The notes: generated by a model not told the origin, from the letters alone. DNA of 64,000 bases from JAFLCM01 sp964510955 (GCA_964510955.1 CAZEDW010000009.1:43470-107469); one strand, 5' to 3'. Numbered from the stretch's first letter, positions 31,352 to 40,789 are shown. Translations and numbers: made by a program.

Positions 31352-32020
31352 TCACCGTCGGCGTTTCACCATGATCGCCCCGGCCAGCAGCGCCAGGGCC
31401 GCCCCGCCCGGCGAGGGCACGCCCGTCGGGATGCGGAAGATCTGGTACTCCTCGAAGTTGTCCCCGCCGATCAACGGGTTCTCACGCTTGCTCGGGTTGC
31501 CCCACGCCCAGCCCGCATCCTTCGACACGCCGGCGATGTCACCCCACGGCGACATGCCGTTGTTCCCGCCGACGAACGGCGTGTCCCACAAGTGCTTGGC
31601 GTCCGCCAGGTCCACCCACGCGCCGATGTCGTTCACGCTGGGCGCCGGGTCGCCGTCGCCCAGGTTCAGGTCGGTCGACACATACTCCCAGCGCTTGTCG
31701 CTGCTGAGCAGCATGGTCTTGTCATCGAAGACGAACTGACCCAGCCACCCCTGAGCCACGGCGTCGTCGCTCCACACGGCGACGTAGATGTACGCGCCGG
31801 GGTCGAACTTCCAGGTCTCGGCCTGGCTCCAGTTGTACGAGCCGGGGCTGCCCGAGGCGCCCAGCTCGTTGCGTCCGATGAAGGTGATGTCGCCAGAAGA
31901 GTTGCCGGTGTACAGCGCGTAGTGGTTGTCCGCCGTCAGCGTGCCGATCACACCCGCGTGCGCGGCGCTCGCGGCCACACACACTCCACTGGCGGCGATC
32001 AGAGCCTTGACATTCTGCAT
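31352..32020 (-). CDS. Exported protein with PEP-CTERM sorting signal
   Basis: 222 residues. Signal peptide at the N-terminus (ALIAASGVCVAASAAHA). The C-terminus GVPSPGGAALALLAGAIMVK plus RRR is a PEP-CTERM tail, which would direct processing by an exosortase and export to the surface or matrix. The mature part is rich in Trp, Gly and Asp with no known domain. It is downstream of the pseudopilin gene on the same strand but separated from it by a strong terminator, so it has its own promoter. Confidence 0.85.
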   Translation of the reverse strand: MQNVKALIAASGVCVAASAAHAGVIGTLTADNHYALYTGNSSGDITFIGRNELGASGSPGSYNWSQAETWKFDPGAYIYVAVWSDDAVAQGWLGQFVFDDKTMLLSSDKRWEYVSTDLNLGDGDPAPSVNDIGAWVDLADAKHLWDTPFVGGNNGMSPWGDIAGVSKDAGWAWGNPSKRENPLIGGDNFEEYQIFRIPTGVPSPGGAALALLAGAIMVKRRR

Positions 32021-32234
32021 ACGGATCCTCCCGTGCCCACCGAGACAGAGACCCCGAACGCGTCGACGCGGTGGACGGCGCCGGCGCGATCACCTGGAAC
32101 CCCAAGGCTCCGATTCAGGCACGCGCGCGGCAACGTCCACCGGGCGGATATCGACGCATTTCACATGATGGGACGTGGGCACGGCGCCCGCGTTCTCGGG
32201 CCCGCGCTGCCGGGCTGCGTGGCCTGTCCGAGTG

Positions 32235-32265
32235 AAAGAAAAAACGCTCCCTTGTCGGAAGCGTT
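32235..32265 (-). terminator. Rho-independent terminator of the pseudopilin gene
   Basis: On the minus strand a 9-bp stem (32243-32265) is followed by TTTTTTCTTTC. It lies 36 bp after the stop codon at 32302. Confidence 0.85.
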
Positions 32266-32301
32266 GGGTCGGAGTGGTTTGGACCGGGCGGGGAAACGCC
32301 G

Positions 32302-33390
32302 TCAGTTGATCGGGGCGCCGCCCGGCGAGTTGGACCAGTTGGGATAGAACCCGGCGGCGTCGGCGTGGGCCGTAACGTTGGTGAAGCGGTAGCCCGAGGG
32401 GTACCACAGGGTGGGGTTGCGGGACTGCTGCTTGGTGAGCGTCTCGCCGTGGCCGTCCCACATGGTGGCGTTCATCTTGCCGGCGTGACGGTAGCTGGCG
32501 ATGAGCTGCCCGCCGTGCGAGGAGCCCGAGGCCTGCGAGGTCTCGTCGCCGTACTCGGCGGAATCGCGGAAGACGGCGCCGCTGGAGGTGAACGAGCCGT
32601 AGATGCTCCCGCCCGGGCTGGCGTCAAAGTCGATGGTGTTGGACAGGGTCATGTACCGGAAGCCATCAGCGAGGCTGATCTTGCTGGTGGCGTTCTTGAC
32701 CTGGTCGATTCTGGGCTTATACGAGGGCAGGTACTGGTTCTGCGGATTGACGGGGCCGGAGAACGACCCGTTCGGGTAGGCGTAGTTGGAGCCGTTGGAG
32801 GTCAAGCCGCCGCCGCCGGAGGTGACGGCGCCGGTCGCGGAGCTCGGGTCCTGGGCGTACCACTGGAACGTGGCGGGCATGAGGAAGCTGTTGCCCACCA
32901 GCGGCGTGTTCTTCTTGATGTCGTCTTCGACGAGCTGCGACCATGGATCGGTGGCGAAGACCGGGTTGGCCGCGTCATAGAAAACTCGCTGGGAGGGATC
33001 GCCGAAGCGTTCGAATAGCACACGGAAGCGCTGGGCGCGCGAGGCGGGCATGTCGGTGCCCGAGAGACTGGGAGAGGCCCAGTCCCATTTCTGCAGCGGC
33101 ATGTCGCCGTTCTCGTTGGCGCGCTTGGTCACCGCGAACGCGGACGAGTCGTCGGTGTGCTTGATGCCCGAGCTGTTGCACCCCGGGATCCAGCCGTCGT
33201 TCGAGGAGGTGTATCCCAGGACCGCCGCGACAAGCTGCCGCTGGGTGTTGGCGCCGACGATTCCCTGACCGGCGGCGCGGGCCTGTGAGAGTGCGGGGAG
33301 CAGCAGGCCGATGAGCAGAGCGATCACGGCCACGACGACAAGCAGCTCAACAAGTGTGAAGCCGCGCCGATTGGGTTGGGTCCGGAACAT
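32302..33390 (-). CDS. Prepilin-like protein (type II secretion pseudopilin family)
   Basis: 362 residues. The N-terminus RRGFTLVELLVVVAVIALLI is a classical prepilin cleavage and methylation site with its membrane helix. The C-terminal part holds YRHAGKMNATMWDGHGETLT, the H-x9-DGH motif of planctomycete prepilin-like proteins. The long middle is Ser/Gly/Asn-rich, as in exported proteins. The start ATG at 33390 directly precedes the basic leader. It follows a small membrane-anchored protein gene by 66 bp. Confidence 0.9.
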   Translation of the reverse strand: MFRTQPNRRGFTLVELLVVVAVIALLIGLLLPALSQARAAGQGIVGANTQRQLVAAVLGYTSSNDGWIPGCNSSGIKHTDDSSAFAVTKRANENGDMPLQKWDWASPSLSGTDMPASRAQRFRVLFERFGDPSQRVFYDAANPVFATDPWSQLVEDDIKKNTPLVGNSFLMPATFQWYAQDPSSATGAVTSGGGGLTSNGSNYAYPNGSFSGPVNPQNQYLPSYKPRIDQVKNATSKISLADGFRYMTLSNTIDFDASPGGSIYGSFTSSGAVFRDSAEYGDETSQASGSSHGGQLIASYRHAGKMNATMWDGHGETLTKQQSRNPTLWYPSGYRFTNVTAHADAAGFYPNWSNSPGGAPIN

Positions 33391-33456
33391 CACTGGTATC
33401 TCCGAATCGGGTTCGCGGCAGCGCCGCGACGGGTTAGGCACGTGCCGGTGAACTGG

Positions 33457-33804
33457 TCACTTGGCCGTGTTGACCACCATGGTCTTGAGGTCGACGCGAA
33501 GTTGCTTGGCGTCGATCTGTTGTTCATCGATGGCCTTGCGCAGAGGCGACATGTAGTGGCCATCGAACATGTACGAGCCATCGGGCATCTTGGCGACGGG
33601 GAACCAGACCGGCTTTCCGGCCTCGTCCTTGAGCGGGATGTCGGTGTACGAGTTCCGGTCCACACCCTTCAGTTCGCCGGTGACCACGTTGACGAACTGG
33701 ATGGTGTTCAGGACTCCGGGCGCACCCCGGAAGAAGGTCCACCAGACGCCCACCGCCAAGACGATCGGCCCTAAAACAAGAATGACAGGCTTGAGTTTCT
33801 TCAT
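33457..33804 (-). CDS. Small membrane-anchored protein, unknown
   Basis: 115 residues. One N-terminal membrane anchor (KLKPVILVLGPIVLAVGVWW) with a basic start, then a soluble domain with LKDEAGKPVWFPVAKMPDGS. No family is recognised. The start ATG at 33804 begins the basic leader. It is probably cotranscribed with the downstream pseudopilin gene and could be an accessory to it. Confidence 0.65.
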   Translation of the reverse strand: MKKLKPVILVLGPIVLAVGVWWTFFRGAPGVLNTIQFVNVVTGELKGVDRNSYTDIPLKDEAGKPVWFPVAKMPDGSYMFDGHYMSPLRKAIDEQQIDAKQLRVDLKTMVVNTAK

Positions 33805-33944
33805 AATTGATCGACGGCTTTCCGTCCTTGAGTCGGCGATGCCCACCGCCGAACAGGAGTCTACCTGCCTCACCGGACTACTACAAGCCCTTATCCGCAG
33901 GGCACTTGGGATTGTCCGGCCGCATCGCTATAGTCGAGCCGGTC

Positions 33945-34568
33945 ATGTCGTCCAACCCACCCAGCGACCCGATGCTGGCCACCCGCACCACCACGCGGCT
34001 GCTCGATGCCCTGAAGGACCTTTCCAACGAACCAGCCTGGGGACACATCGATGCCCGTTTTCGCCCTGTAATTGCCGGATTGGCGCGCCGCCTGGGCCTA
34101 ACGGAATCCGACGCTGAAGAGGTGTCGCAACAGACGCTGTCTGAGTTCGTCCGGGCCTATCGCGAGGGACGGTATGACCGGACCAAGGGACGCCTGAGCA
34201 GTTGGATCCTTGGAATCGCTCGAAACACGGCCCTTTCCCTGCAGCGTTCCCGCAGGGCCGGGGAACTGGTCGGCGACGCGGCGATCTCCGCGCTGCCCGA
34301 TGAGGCCGAGCTCCGCGGCATCTGGACCGATGAACGCGACCGCGCCATCCTCAACCAGGCCCTGGGCATGCTGCGTGACGAGTCGGCCATCGACGAGCGC
34401 ACTTTGCTCGCCTTCGAACTGGTCGGTCTGCGCGGCGTGCCGGCGACCGAAGCCGCCCAGCGCTGCAGGATGACGGTGGACCAGGTCTACGTGGCCAAGA
34501 CGCGCGTGACCAAGCGGCTCAAGGTGCTGGTGGCGGACCTGACGACCGCGTTCGAGGAGGATGCGTGA
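33945..34568 (+). CDS. ECF-type RNA polymerase sigma factor
   Basis: 207 residues. Sigma region 2 is seen at RFRPVIAGLARRLGLTESDAEEVSQQTL (shortened here) and SWILGIARNTALSLQRSRRAG; region 4 at LVGLRGVPATEAAQRCRMTVDQVYVAKTR. It matches ECF sigma factors of planctomycetes that sit next to Ser/Thr kinases. It would direct transcription of an unknown regulon. The stop codon abuts the TTG start of the kinase gene, so the two are coupled; the kinase is probably its signalling partner. Confidence 0.88.
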   Translation: MSSNPPSDPMLATRTTTRLLDALKDLSNEPAWGHIDARFRPVIAGLARRLGLTESDAEEVSQQTLSEFVRAYREGRYDRTKGRLSSWILGIARNTALSLQRSRRAGELVGDAAISALPDEAELRGIWTDERDRAILNQALGMLRDESAIDERTLLAFELVGLRGVPATEAAQRCRMTVDQVYVAKTRVTKRLKVLVADLTTAFEEDA

Positions 34569-37550
34569 TTGAGCTCCGGCGCCGCCAGTCCCCGGCTGGG
34601 TCCCTGCCCCAGCCCCGCCGAGGTTGACCGTTTCGCGATCGGCCACCCCGCGACCCCGGAGACCGAGGCGCACTTTGAGCACTGCCCGTCCTGCCGCGCC
34701 AAGGTGGAGGCCGCGCGCCACGACTCGGCGTTCCTCGGGCGCGTGCGCGAGCTGGTCGGCCAGACGCTCGGCCCCGACGGCGCGCCGCGGCTGCAGGGCT
34801 ACCGCGTGGTGCAGCAGGTGAGCGAAGGAGCGCAGGGGGTGGTGTACCGGGCGGTGCAGGAGAGCACCTCGCGCCAGGTGGCGATCAAGACGCTGGCGTC
34901 GGGCGAGGTCATCTCGCCGCGCCGTCGGGCGCGGGCAGAGCGCGAGGCCGAGATCGCCGCACGACTAAGGCACCCCAACATCGTGACGGTGTTCGAGTCG
35001 CGCACGCTGCTGGACGGGCGGATCGCGGTGGTGATGGAGTATGTCGACGGCGTGCCGCTCGACAAGTGGACGCCGCCGGGATCGACGCCCGGTGAGCGCC
35101 AGCGGGCGGTGCTGAACGCCTTTGTGCAGGTGTGCAACGCGATCCACCACGCGCACCTCAACGGCGTGATCCACCGCGACCTCAAGCCCGACAACATCCT
35201 GGTCACCAGCGAAGGGCGCCCGGTGGTGCTGGACTTCGGCATCGCCAAGGCCGGGGGCATCCAGACGACCGTGACGGGCGAGTTCGCCGGCACGCCGGCC
35301 TACGCGTCGCCCGAGCAGGCCTCCGGGCGCGCCGACGACGTGGACGCGCTGACCGACGTGTACTCGCTGGGGGTGATCCTGTACCGCCTGCTGTGCGGGG
35401 CCCTGCCGTACGAGCTGGAAGGGTCGATCTTCGAGATCGCGCGGACGATCGGCGAGGCGACGCCGGTGCCGATGCGCACGCGGGCGCCCGGGCTCTCGCC
35501 GGATCTGGAGGCGATCGTCTTCCGCGCGCTGCGGAAGGAGAAGGCCCGTCGTTATCAGTCCGCGGCCGGCCTGGGACGCGACATCGAGCGCTACCTTGCC
35601 GGCGAGCCGGTGGACGCCCGCAGCGGGTCGGGGTGGTACCTGCTGCGCAAGGCGGTGTCGATCAACCGGCGCCGTTTGGTGTGGGCCGGCGCCGCCGCCG
35701 CGGTGCTGGTCCTGGCGTTCGTCGCGGTGGCGCTGAGCGTGGCCAAGGCGGCGTCGGAGTCGCGCCGGGCCGAGCAGCAGCGCGAGCAGGCGCGGGCCGA
35801 GCGGGTGCGGGCACGGGCGGTCTCTGAACTGCTCCGTGAGGTCATGCCCAACGCCGACCCCGAGCACCCCGAGATCGCGTCGGCGGTCGGGGGCGGTCTG
35901 CGCCGGCTGCACATGCGCCTGGAGGCCGGGGCCTACTTGGACGATCCGGAGGTCGACCAGGCGCTCCGCCGGATGTGGGGCTCGGTGTACTCGGGATTCG
36001 GTGTCGGCAAGGCGACCACCGCGGTGGAGTACGCGGAGGTTTCGCTCCGCAACGGGCTGGTGCGCCTGCGTGTCCAATACCCGGCGCCGCCGGGAGCCGA
36101 GAGCGCCGATCACCCCGAGATCGCGGCCAACCTGCACGAGCTGGCGGGTGTGCTGCTGGTTCGCAAGCGGTACGCCGAGGCGGAGGCGACGGCGCGTGAG
36201 GCGGTGGCGATGTGGTCGCGGCTGGGTCCCGGCCAGGCTGCGCACGAAGCCGCGTCGCGGGCCCTCCTGGCACGCGCGCTGTTGGCTAAAGGGCGGAACA
36301 CTGAAGCAGGCGCGGAGGCCGAGACCTCGCTGAAGATGCTGCTGGCGCAGCCGGGCGTTTCCGGCGACCAGCCGGTGTCGGCGATGCTCGCCCTGAAGGG
36401 ACGGGTGGCGCTGGACGCGGGCGACGCCGCGGGGGCAGAGCCCGTGCTCCGCGAGGCGCTGGTCCGCCGGCTCAAGAGCGTTCCCCCGGACGACCCGGAC
36501 CTGCTGGCCTCGCTCGCCGACGCGGCGGACCTGACCATCGCGGCGCCGAGCCTCCCGCTCTCGGGCGCCGTCATCGGAGCCTGGGGCTCGGGTGAAGCAG
36601 GCTCCTCGACTCCCGAGCAGGCGGCCCGCGCGCTGCGGGCCGACCTGCCGGTGTTCGCCAAGTCAGACGTCGGGCAGTTCGGCGGTATCCTCCACCGCGG
36701 GAGGACCGCGGCCCTTGAGCGGCTCATCGCGCTGGAGACGGCCCTCCTGGGCGCGGACGACCCGGCGCTGGTCGGCTCGTTGCTGCTTCGGATGCGCGCG
36801 GCCGAGGACGAGGGGAAACTCGAGGACCGCGGCGAATCGGCGCTCAGGGCGGCGCGGATTCTCTCGGCCCGCTTCGGGGCACACGACTTCTCCGTCTTGC
36901 TGTGCGTGGAGCAGGCCGCCTCCGTCCTGGCATACGCCGGCAAGCTCGACGACGCGATTCGCTTCGGTCGCCAGGCGTGCGAGATCTGGGATTCAATCCC
37001 GCCCGGCGCGCGGGACAAGCTGCTGGCCGCCAACAGCCGGCGCCGATTGGGGTGGTACTACAGCCTCAAGCGCGAGTTCCAGCCCGCGATCGAGGAGCTC
37101 CAGCGCTCCGGGCGCGAACTGCTGGCGGCGGTGGGTCCCGAGCACCACACGCCGGCGCTCAATGCCGCGGAGCTGTCGTTCTGCCTGCTGGAGACGGGGC
37201 GGATCGCCGAGGCCGATGAGATGTCACGCGGGGCGCTGGAGCTGGCTTCGCGGCTGGCCGCCACGCCGGGCGACCAGCTCGCGCACGTGCGGTTCTGCCG
37301 CGGTCACGTGCTCGTCGCGCTGGGGCGATGGGCCGAGGCCCGGGCGGTGCTGGAACCTGCCTGGTCGCCCAACTTCGAATACACCGGCGACCGGTTCGTG
37401 TGGAGGCCGATCATCATCGACGATATCGTCCGCGCCTGCGAGGCGATGGGCGACCGGTCGGCCGCGGAGCGCTGGCGGTCGGTCGGCAGGCTCGACCCGA
37501 TGACGCCCGGGGCTGCGGATCCCCCCGCCGGGCGCACGCAGGGGATGTGA
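34569..37550 (+). CDS. Transmembrane Ser/Thr protein kinase with TPR-like C-terminus
   Basis: 993 residues. The N-terminus has an HxxxCxxC motif (HFEHCPSCRAKV) like anti-sigma zinc fingers. The kinase domain follows: QVSEGAQGVVYRA, ATP-binding Lys in QVAIKTL, HRDLKPDN, DFG and ASPEQ. One membrane helix (LVWAGAAAAVLVLAFVAVAL) is near residue 370, then a coiled segment and a long Ala/Leu-rich TPR-like region. I accept TTG at 34569 because GAGGAGG lies 8-9 bases upstream and the sigma stop codon is adjacent. The zinc-finger-like start suggests it may sequester or phosphorylate the coupled ECF sigma factor. Confidence 0.88.
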   Translation: MSSGAASPRLGPCPSPAEVDRFAIGHPATPETEAHFEHCPSCRAKVEAARHDSAFLGRVRELVGQTLGPDGAPRLQGYRVVQQVSEGAQGVVYRAVQESTSRQVAIKTLASGEVISPRRRARAEREAEIAARLRHPNIVTVFESRTLLDGRIAVVMEYVDGVPLDKWTPPGSTPGERQRAVLNAFVQVCNAIHHAHLNGVIHRDLKPDNILVTSEGRPVVLDFGIAKAGGIQTTVTGEFAGTPAYASPEQASGRADDVDALTDVYSLGVILYRLLCGALPYELEGSIFEIARTIGEATPVPMRTRAPGLSPDLEAIVFRALRKEKARRYQSAAGLGRDIERYLAGEPVDARSGSGWYLLRKAVSINRRRLVWAGAAAAVLVLAFVAVALSVAKAASESRRAEQQREQARAERVRARAVSELLREVMPNADPEHPEIASAVGGGLRRLHMRLEAGAYLDDPEVDQALRRMWGSVYSGFGVGKATTAVEYAEVSLRNGLVRLRVQYPAPPGAESADHPEIAANLHELAGVLLVRKRYAEAEATAREAVAMWSRLGPGQAAHEAASRALLARALLAKGRNTEAGAEAETSLKMLLAQPGVSGDQPVSAMLALKGRVALDAGDAAGAEPVLREALVRRLKSVPPDDPDLLASLADAADLTIAAPSLPLSGAVIGAWGSGEAGSSTPEQAARALRADLPVFAKSDVGQFGGILHRGRTAALERLIALETALLGADDPALVGSLLLRMRAAEDEGKLEDRGESALRAARILSARFGAHDFSVLLCVEQAASVLAYAGKLDDAIRFGRQACEIWDSIPPGARDKLLAANSRRRLGWYYSLKREFQPAIEELQRSGRELLAAVGPEHHTPALNAAELSFCLLETGRIAEADEMSRGALELASRLAATPGDQLAHVRFCRGHVLVALGRWAEARAVLEPAWSPNFEYTGDRFVWRPIIIDDIVRACEAMGDRSAAERWRSVGRLDPMTPGAADPPAGRTQGM

Positions 37551-37640
37551 CGTTTCCAAGGTCGGCGGGGTAATCGCGTGCGGCCGCCTGGTCATTGCAG
37601 GCCACGACTCGCCGCGTTGATCGGTCGCCTCGAACGCCAG

Positions 37641-38630
37641 TCACACCCGCGACGCGTACTCCCGCACGCCGGCGCGGAAGGGCATCGGGTTGAAGCCCAG
37701 GTGCTCGCCGGCCTTGGAGCAGTTGGCGGTCATGTCCTCGGTGGCCATGATCGGCTCGGAGGGCCCGAACGCCATCGCGTTGGCGAACCCCAGCACCCGC
37801 GCCGCGTGGGCCGCGAGCCACCCCAGCCGCCCGGGGATGCCGATGGCGCGCTTGCGCTTGTCCGCCAGCGGGAGCACGTCGCGCACGAGCTTGAGCAGTT
37901 CGGGCCAGCGCAGCGTCTCCGGCCCGGTGAGCGGGTAGACCTCGCCCACGGCCGGCGCGGTGTCCAGCGACGATGCCACCGCCCACGCGACGTCCTCCAC
38001 GTTGACCGGCGCAACCTCCGCGGCCACGAACTTCGGGGGCGCCGGCGGCTTGCCCTCGACGCGCACGAAGTACGGCATGAAGAAGTGCGGCGACAGCCGG
38101 CCCATCGCCCAGCCCTTGACCATCTGCATGAACTCGCCGTCGGGCCCGTGGATCAGCCCGGGGCGGAAGATGGTCCAATCAAGTCCACTGGAGCGGACGA
38201 GCTGCTCGGACTCGTACTTGCTGCGCCCGTACGCCGTGGGGGCTTCGGGTCGGACACCCAGCGCCGAGATATGGACGAAGCGACGGACCCCGGCGGCGAT
38301 GGCGCCGTCGAGCACGGCCCGGGTCGCCCGCGGGTGCGCCCGCTCAAAGCTCGACTCCGGGAGAACTTCCTTGCGGATGCCGATGGTGTGGACCACCGCG
38401 TCCGCCCCGCGGCACAGGTCGAGCACCGCCGAGCGGTCGAACACGTCGGCGATGATCGTGTCGGCGTGAGACCCCGCAGGGAACAGCCTCGCCGCCGCGC
38501 GGGCTTTCAGCCCGTCGCGCGCCAGCGCACGCACGCGGTGCCCGCGCCGCAGCAGCGCCGCCACGGTGTGACGCCCCACGAACCCGGTGGCCCCGGTGAC
38601 GGCGACGGTCAAGGTCTTGGCTGCGTGCAC
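37641..38630 (-). CDS. NAD(P)-binding epimerase/dehydratase-like (complex I NDUFA9-like) protein
   Basis: 329 residues. Rossmann fold with TVAVTGATGFVGRHTVAALL at the N-terminus; FVHISALGVRPEAPTAYGRSKY contains the Ser and YxxxK of the SDR family. The pattern fits the NDUFA9-like atypical SDRs, which bind NAD(P) but may act as a stability factor rather than a catalyst. The start is GTG at 38630 with a GGAG site 8 bases upstream; the frame is open back to 39377 only as shadow. No partner gene is evident. Confidence 0.83.
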   Translation of the reverse strand: MHAAKTLTVAVTGATGFVGRHTVAALLRRGHRVRALARDGLKARAAARLFPAGSHADTIIADVFDRSAVLDLCRGADAVVHTIGIRKEVLPESSFERAHPRATRAVLDGAIAAGVRRFVHISALGVRPEAPTAYGRSKYESEQLVRSSGLDWTIFRPGLIHGPDGEFMQMVKGWAMGRLSPHFFMPYFVRVEGKPPAPPKFVAAEVAPVNVEDVAWAVASSLDTAPAVGEVYPLTGPETLRWPELLKLVRDVLPLADKRKRAIGIPGRLGWLAAHAARVLGFANAMAFGPSEPIMATEDMTANCSKAGEHLGFNPMPFRAGVREYASRV

Positions 38631-38764
38631 GCGCGGGTCTCCAGAGCGGGGTCGGTTCAAGAGTCTAAGGACCGTGCGGGGCGCCTTCAACGCGCACGGG
38701 AAACCGGCCGCGCTTGTGCGCGGACGGTGACAGCACCCCCCGTGAGGAGGAACCGAGCTCGGGC

Positions 38765-39085
38765 TTACTTCTTCACCTGGCCGGGACGCTGGGGCGGAGC
38801 CAGTTCGATGGGCCCCATCGCGTTCTCGTAGTTGGTCACGAGCTGCTGCAGGCTCATCATCAGGCGCTTGGCGCCCTGCCAGTTCATGATCACGCGGCTT
38901 CCCACCGCGAAGTTCATGACCACTGGCTGATCGGGGGCCGTCTGCACCGGGAGGTTGAATCCGAAGTCGAGGGCCACCTCGTCCTGCGTGGTCGCGGTCC
39001 GGATGGTGTTGGCGTACACCGACACCATCTTGCTCTCGTCCATGCGGATCTGGATCTGCTGCTGCTGGTTCTGCTGGTCGGCCAT
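38765..39085 (-). CDS. DUF3467 family protein
   Basis: 106 residues. After a Gln-rich start (ADQQNQQQQIQIRMDESKM) it has the family pattern YANTIRTATTQDEVALDFGF and AVGSRVIMNWQGAKRLMMSL. The function of DUF3467 is unknown; members are small and widespread in planctomycetes and some other bacteria. It lies just downstream of the tRNA-Leu gene. Confidence 0.85.
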   Translation of the reverse strand: MADQQNQQQQIQIRMDESKMVSVYANTIRTATTQDEVALDFGFNLPVQTAPDQPVVMNFAVGSRVIMNWQGAKRLMMSLQQLVTNYENAMGPIELAPPQRPGQVKK

Positions 39086-39127
39086 GGGCTCTCTCGTTTC
39101 TGAATGAAGTTCGCAGTCTGTCTTGAA

Positions 39128-39166
39128 TCTGTCCTATGAGTCCTCTAGGTCCTGTCGGTCCTGGGG
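39128..39166 (+). repeat. Nonamer TCCTRTRGG-type tandem repeat
   Basis: Four 9-bp units beginning with TCCT (TCCTATGAG, TCCTCTAGG, TCCTGTCGG, TCCTGGGGC) between the tRNA-Leu gene and the DUF3467 gene. A second array of the same type lies at 54288-54319 upstream of lysW. Confidence 0.55.
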
Positions 39167-39175
39167 CCTCGTCAA

Positions 39176-39259
39176 TGCCGGAGGAGGGAGTCGAACCCTC
39201 ACGCCTTTGGGGGCACAGGATTTTGAATCCAGCGCGTCTGCCAGTTCCGCCACTCCGGC
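39176..39259 (-). tRNA. tRNA-Leu (anticodon CAA)
   Basis: 84 nt cloverleaf. Acceptor stem GCCGGAG/CTCCGGC, discriminator A, long variable arm of class II tRNAs, T-loop GGTTCGACTCC. The anticodon loop TTCAAAA gives CAA, reading UUG. CCA is not encoded. One apparent T-T mismatch is seen in the anticodon stem (CTGGA opposite TCCTG). Confidence 0.92.
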
Positions 39260-39351
39260 GTGAGGGCGTCCGCCGCGGACCGTGCAAACGAGATTCGGGG
39301 GCCGGGGCGGGGGGGAAGATCATAGCGACCGCGCGTGACCGCCGCCGGGCG

Positions 39352-40272
39352 TTACTTCGACCGGCGCCACACGACAACCTCGCTCTGGAGGTACACGCCG
39401 TGTTCCTGACGGACCTTGTCTCGAACCCGGTCCATCAGGGCGATGACGTCGCGGGCCTTGCAGCCCGGGCGGGTGACGATGAAGTTGCCGTGCACTCCGC
39501 TCACCTGAGCTCCCCCCTGGGTCATGCCCTTGCAGCCGGCCTGGTCGATGAGCTTGCCGGCGCTGGTCAGCACGCCCTGGTGGACGGCGTTCTTGAACAC
39601 GCACCCGGCCGAGTTTTCCGCCAGAGGCTGGCTGGCCTTCTTGTAGGCCATCACTTCCTTCAGCCGCTCGCGCAGGGCGGGCTGCCTGGCCTCGGGCAAC
39701 TGGTGCAGGGCGAAGTAGGCCGCCACGATGACGTAGTGCTCCAGCCCCGAATGCCGGTAGGCGAAGCCGATCTCGTCGTGGGGGATGCTCAGCTCCTGGC
39801 CCATCAGCGTGAACACGCGGACGCGGTCGATGGCCGTGCCGATTTCGCCGTACTTGCCCCCCGCGTTCATGACCACCGCACCCCCGATAGACGCCGGGAT
39901 GCCCGCCAGCCCTTCGACCCCCGCGATCCCGCGCCGGACCGCCTCGGTGATGAACTGCGGCAGCTTGGCCCCGGCCTGGGCCATGACAATCGGTCGCTCG
40001 CCCGCGCCCCAGTCCACCTTGTCCAGGTGTTGCAGCGAGATCACCAGCCCATCCACGCCGTCGTCGTCCACCAGCAGGTTGGCGCCGTCGCCGAGGATGT
40101 GGATGGGCTGCCCGGCGAAGGCCACCAAGAGGTCCCGAAGCTCTTCCTCTGTGCGCGGGCGGGCCAGGGCGTCGGCCTGCCCGCCGATGCCGAACCAGTT
40201 GGGGATCGGGGCGTTGTGCTGGATAATCTCGTCGAACACGGGCGGCGCCGAAGCGGAGAGCGGAAAACCCAC
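39352..40272 (-). CDS. murB: UDP-N-acetylmuramate dehydrogenase
   Basis: 306 residues from the GTG at 40272. The FAD-binding signature is clear: WFGIGGQADALARP, HILGDGANLLVDDDGVDG, and GLAGIPASIGGAVVMNAGGK; the C-terminal part has SAGCVFKN. It reduces enolpyruvyl-UDP-GlcNAc with NADPH to UDP-MurNAc in peptidoglycan synthesis. The start is uncertain: a TTG at 40338 overlapping greA and a GTG at 40239 are alternatives, and none has a good ribosome site. Its presence shows that the organism makes peptidoglycan. Confidence 0.93.
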   Translation of the reverse strand: MGFPLSASAPPVFDEIIQHNAPIPNWFGIGGQADALARPRTEEELRDLLVAFAGQPIHILGDGANLLVDDDGVDGLVISLQHLDKVDWGAGERPIVMAQAGAKLPQFITEAVRRGIAGVEGLAGIPASIGGAVVMNAGGKYGEIGTAIDRVRVFTLMGQELSIPHDEIGFAYRHSGLEHYVIVAAYFALHQLPEARQPALRERLKEVMAYKKASQPLAENSAGCVFKNAVHQGVLTSAGKLIDQAGCKGMTQGGAQVSGVHGNFIVTRPGCKARDVIALMDRVRDKVRQEHGVYLQSEVVVWRRSK

Positions 40273-40324
40273 CGCAAAGAGAAGGGATGGGACGGGCGGT
40301 CGGCGGTGAACGGAGCGCTGCGCG

Positions 40325-40789
40325 TCAGAGAATCTCAATAATCTCGAACCGCAGCGTCTTGCGCGGGGCGGCGACCTTGATGACCTCGCCGATGCGCGCC
40401 TTCATCATCGCCTCGCCCATCGGGCTGGTGGCGGTGACCTCAACGACTTCGAGCGACACGGCGCCCGTGGCCTCTCCCACGAGCTTGTAGATCTCCTCGT
40501 CGCCCGAATCGAGCTCGCGGAGCTTCACCGTCGCCCCGACGAAAACCACGCCCTGCGCGACGCTGTCCTTGCTCACAACCGAGACATGCGACAAGCGTTC
40601 TTCGAGCCGCCGGATCTCGGCCTCCTGCATCCCCTGTTCCTCGCGGGCGGCGTGATAGTCCGCGTTCTCCTTCAGGTCGCCGTTGGCCCGGGCCTCGGCG
40701 ATGCGCGTGGTCAGCGCCGGCCGGTTGGCTTTCAACGCGGAGAGGCGCTCCTCCAGCATGCGTTTTTCTTCGGCGGTGACGAACTCCAT
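40325..40789 (-). CDS. greA: Transcription elongation factor GreA
   Basis: 154 residues. The N-terminal coiled coil (FVTAEEKRMLEERLSALKAN, then ARANGDLKENADYHAAREEQ) carries the conserved acidic DLxENADY tip that enters the RNA polymerase channel to promote transcript cleavage. The C-terminal FKBP-like domain ends LRFEIIEIL. The start is the ATG at 40789; the frame upstream to 41011 is not part of the gene. murB follows closely, so both may share a transcript. Confidence 0.95.
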   Translation of the reverse strand: MEFVTAEEKRMLEERLSALKANRPALTTRIAEARANGDLKENADYHAAREEQGMQEAEIRRLEERLSHVSVVSKDSVAQGVVFVGATVKLRELDSGDEEIYKLVGEATGAVSLEVVEVTATSPMGEAMMKARIGEVIKVAAPRKTLRFEIIEIL

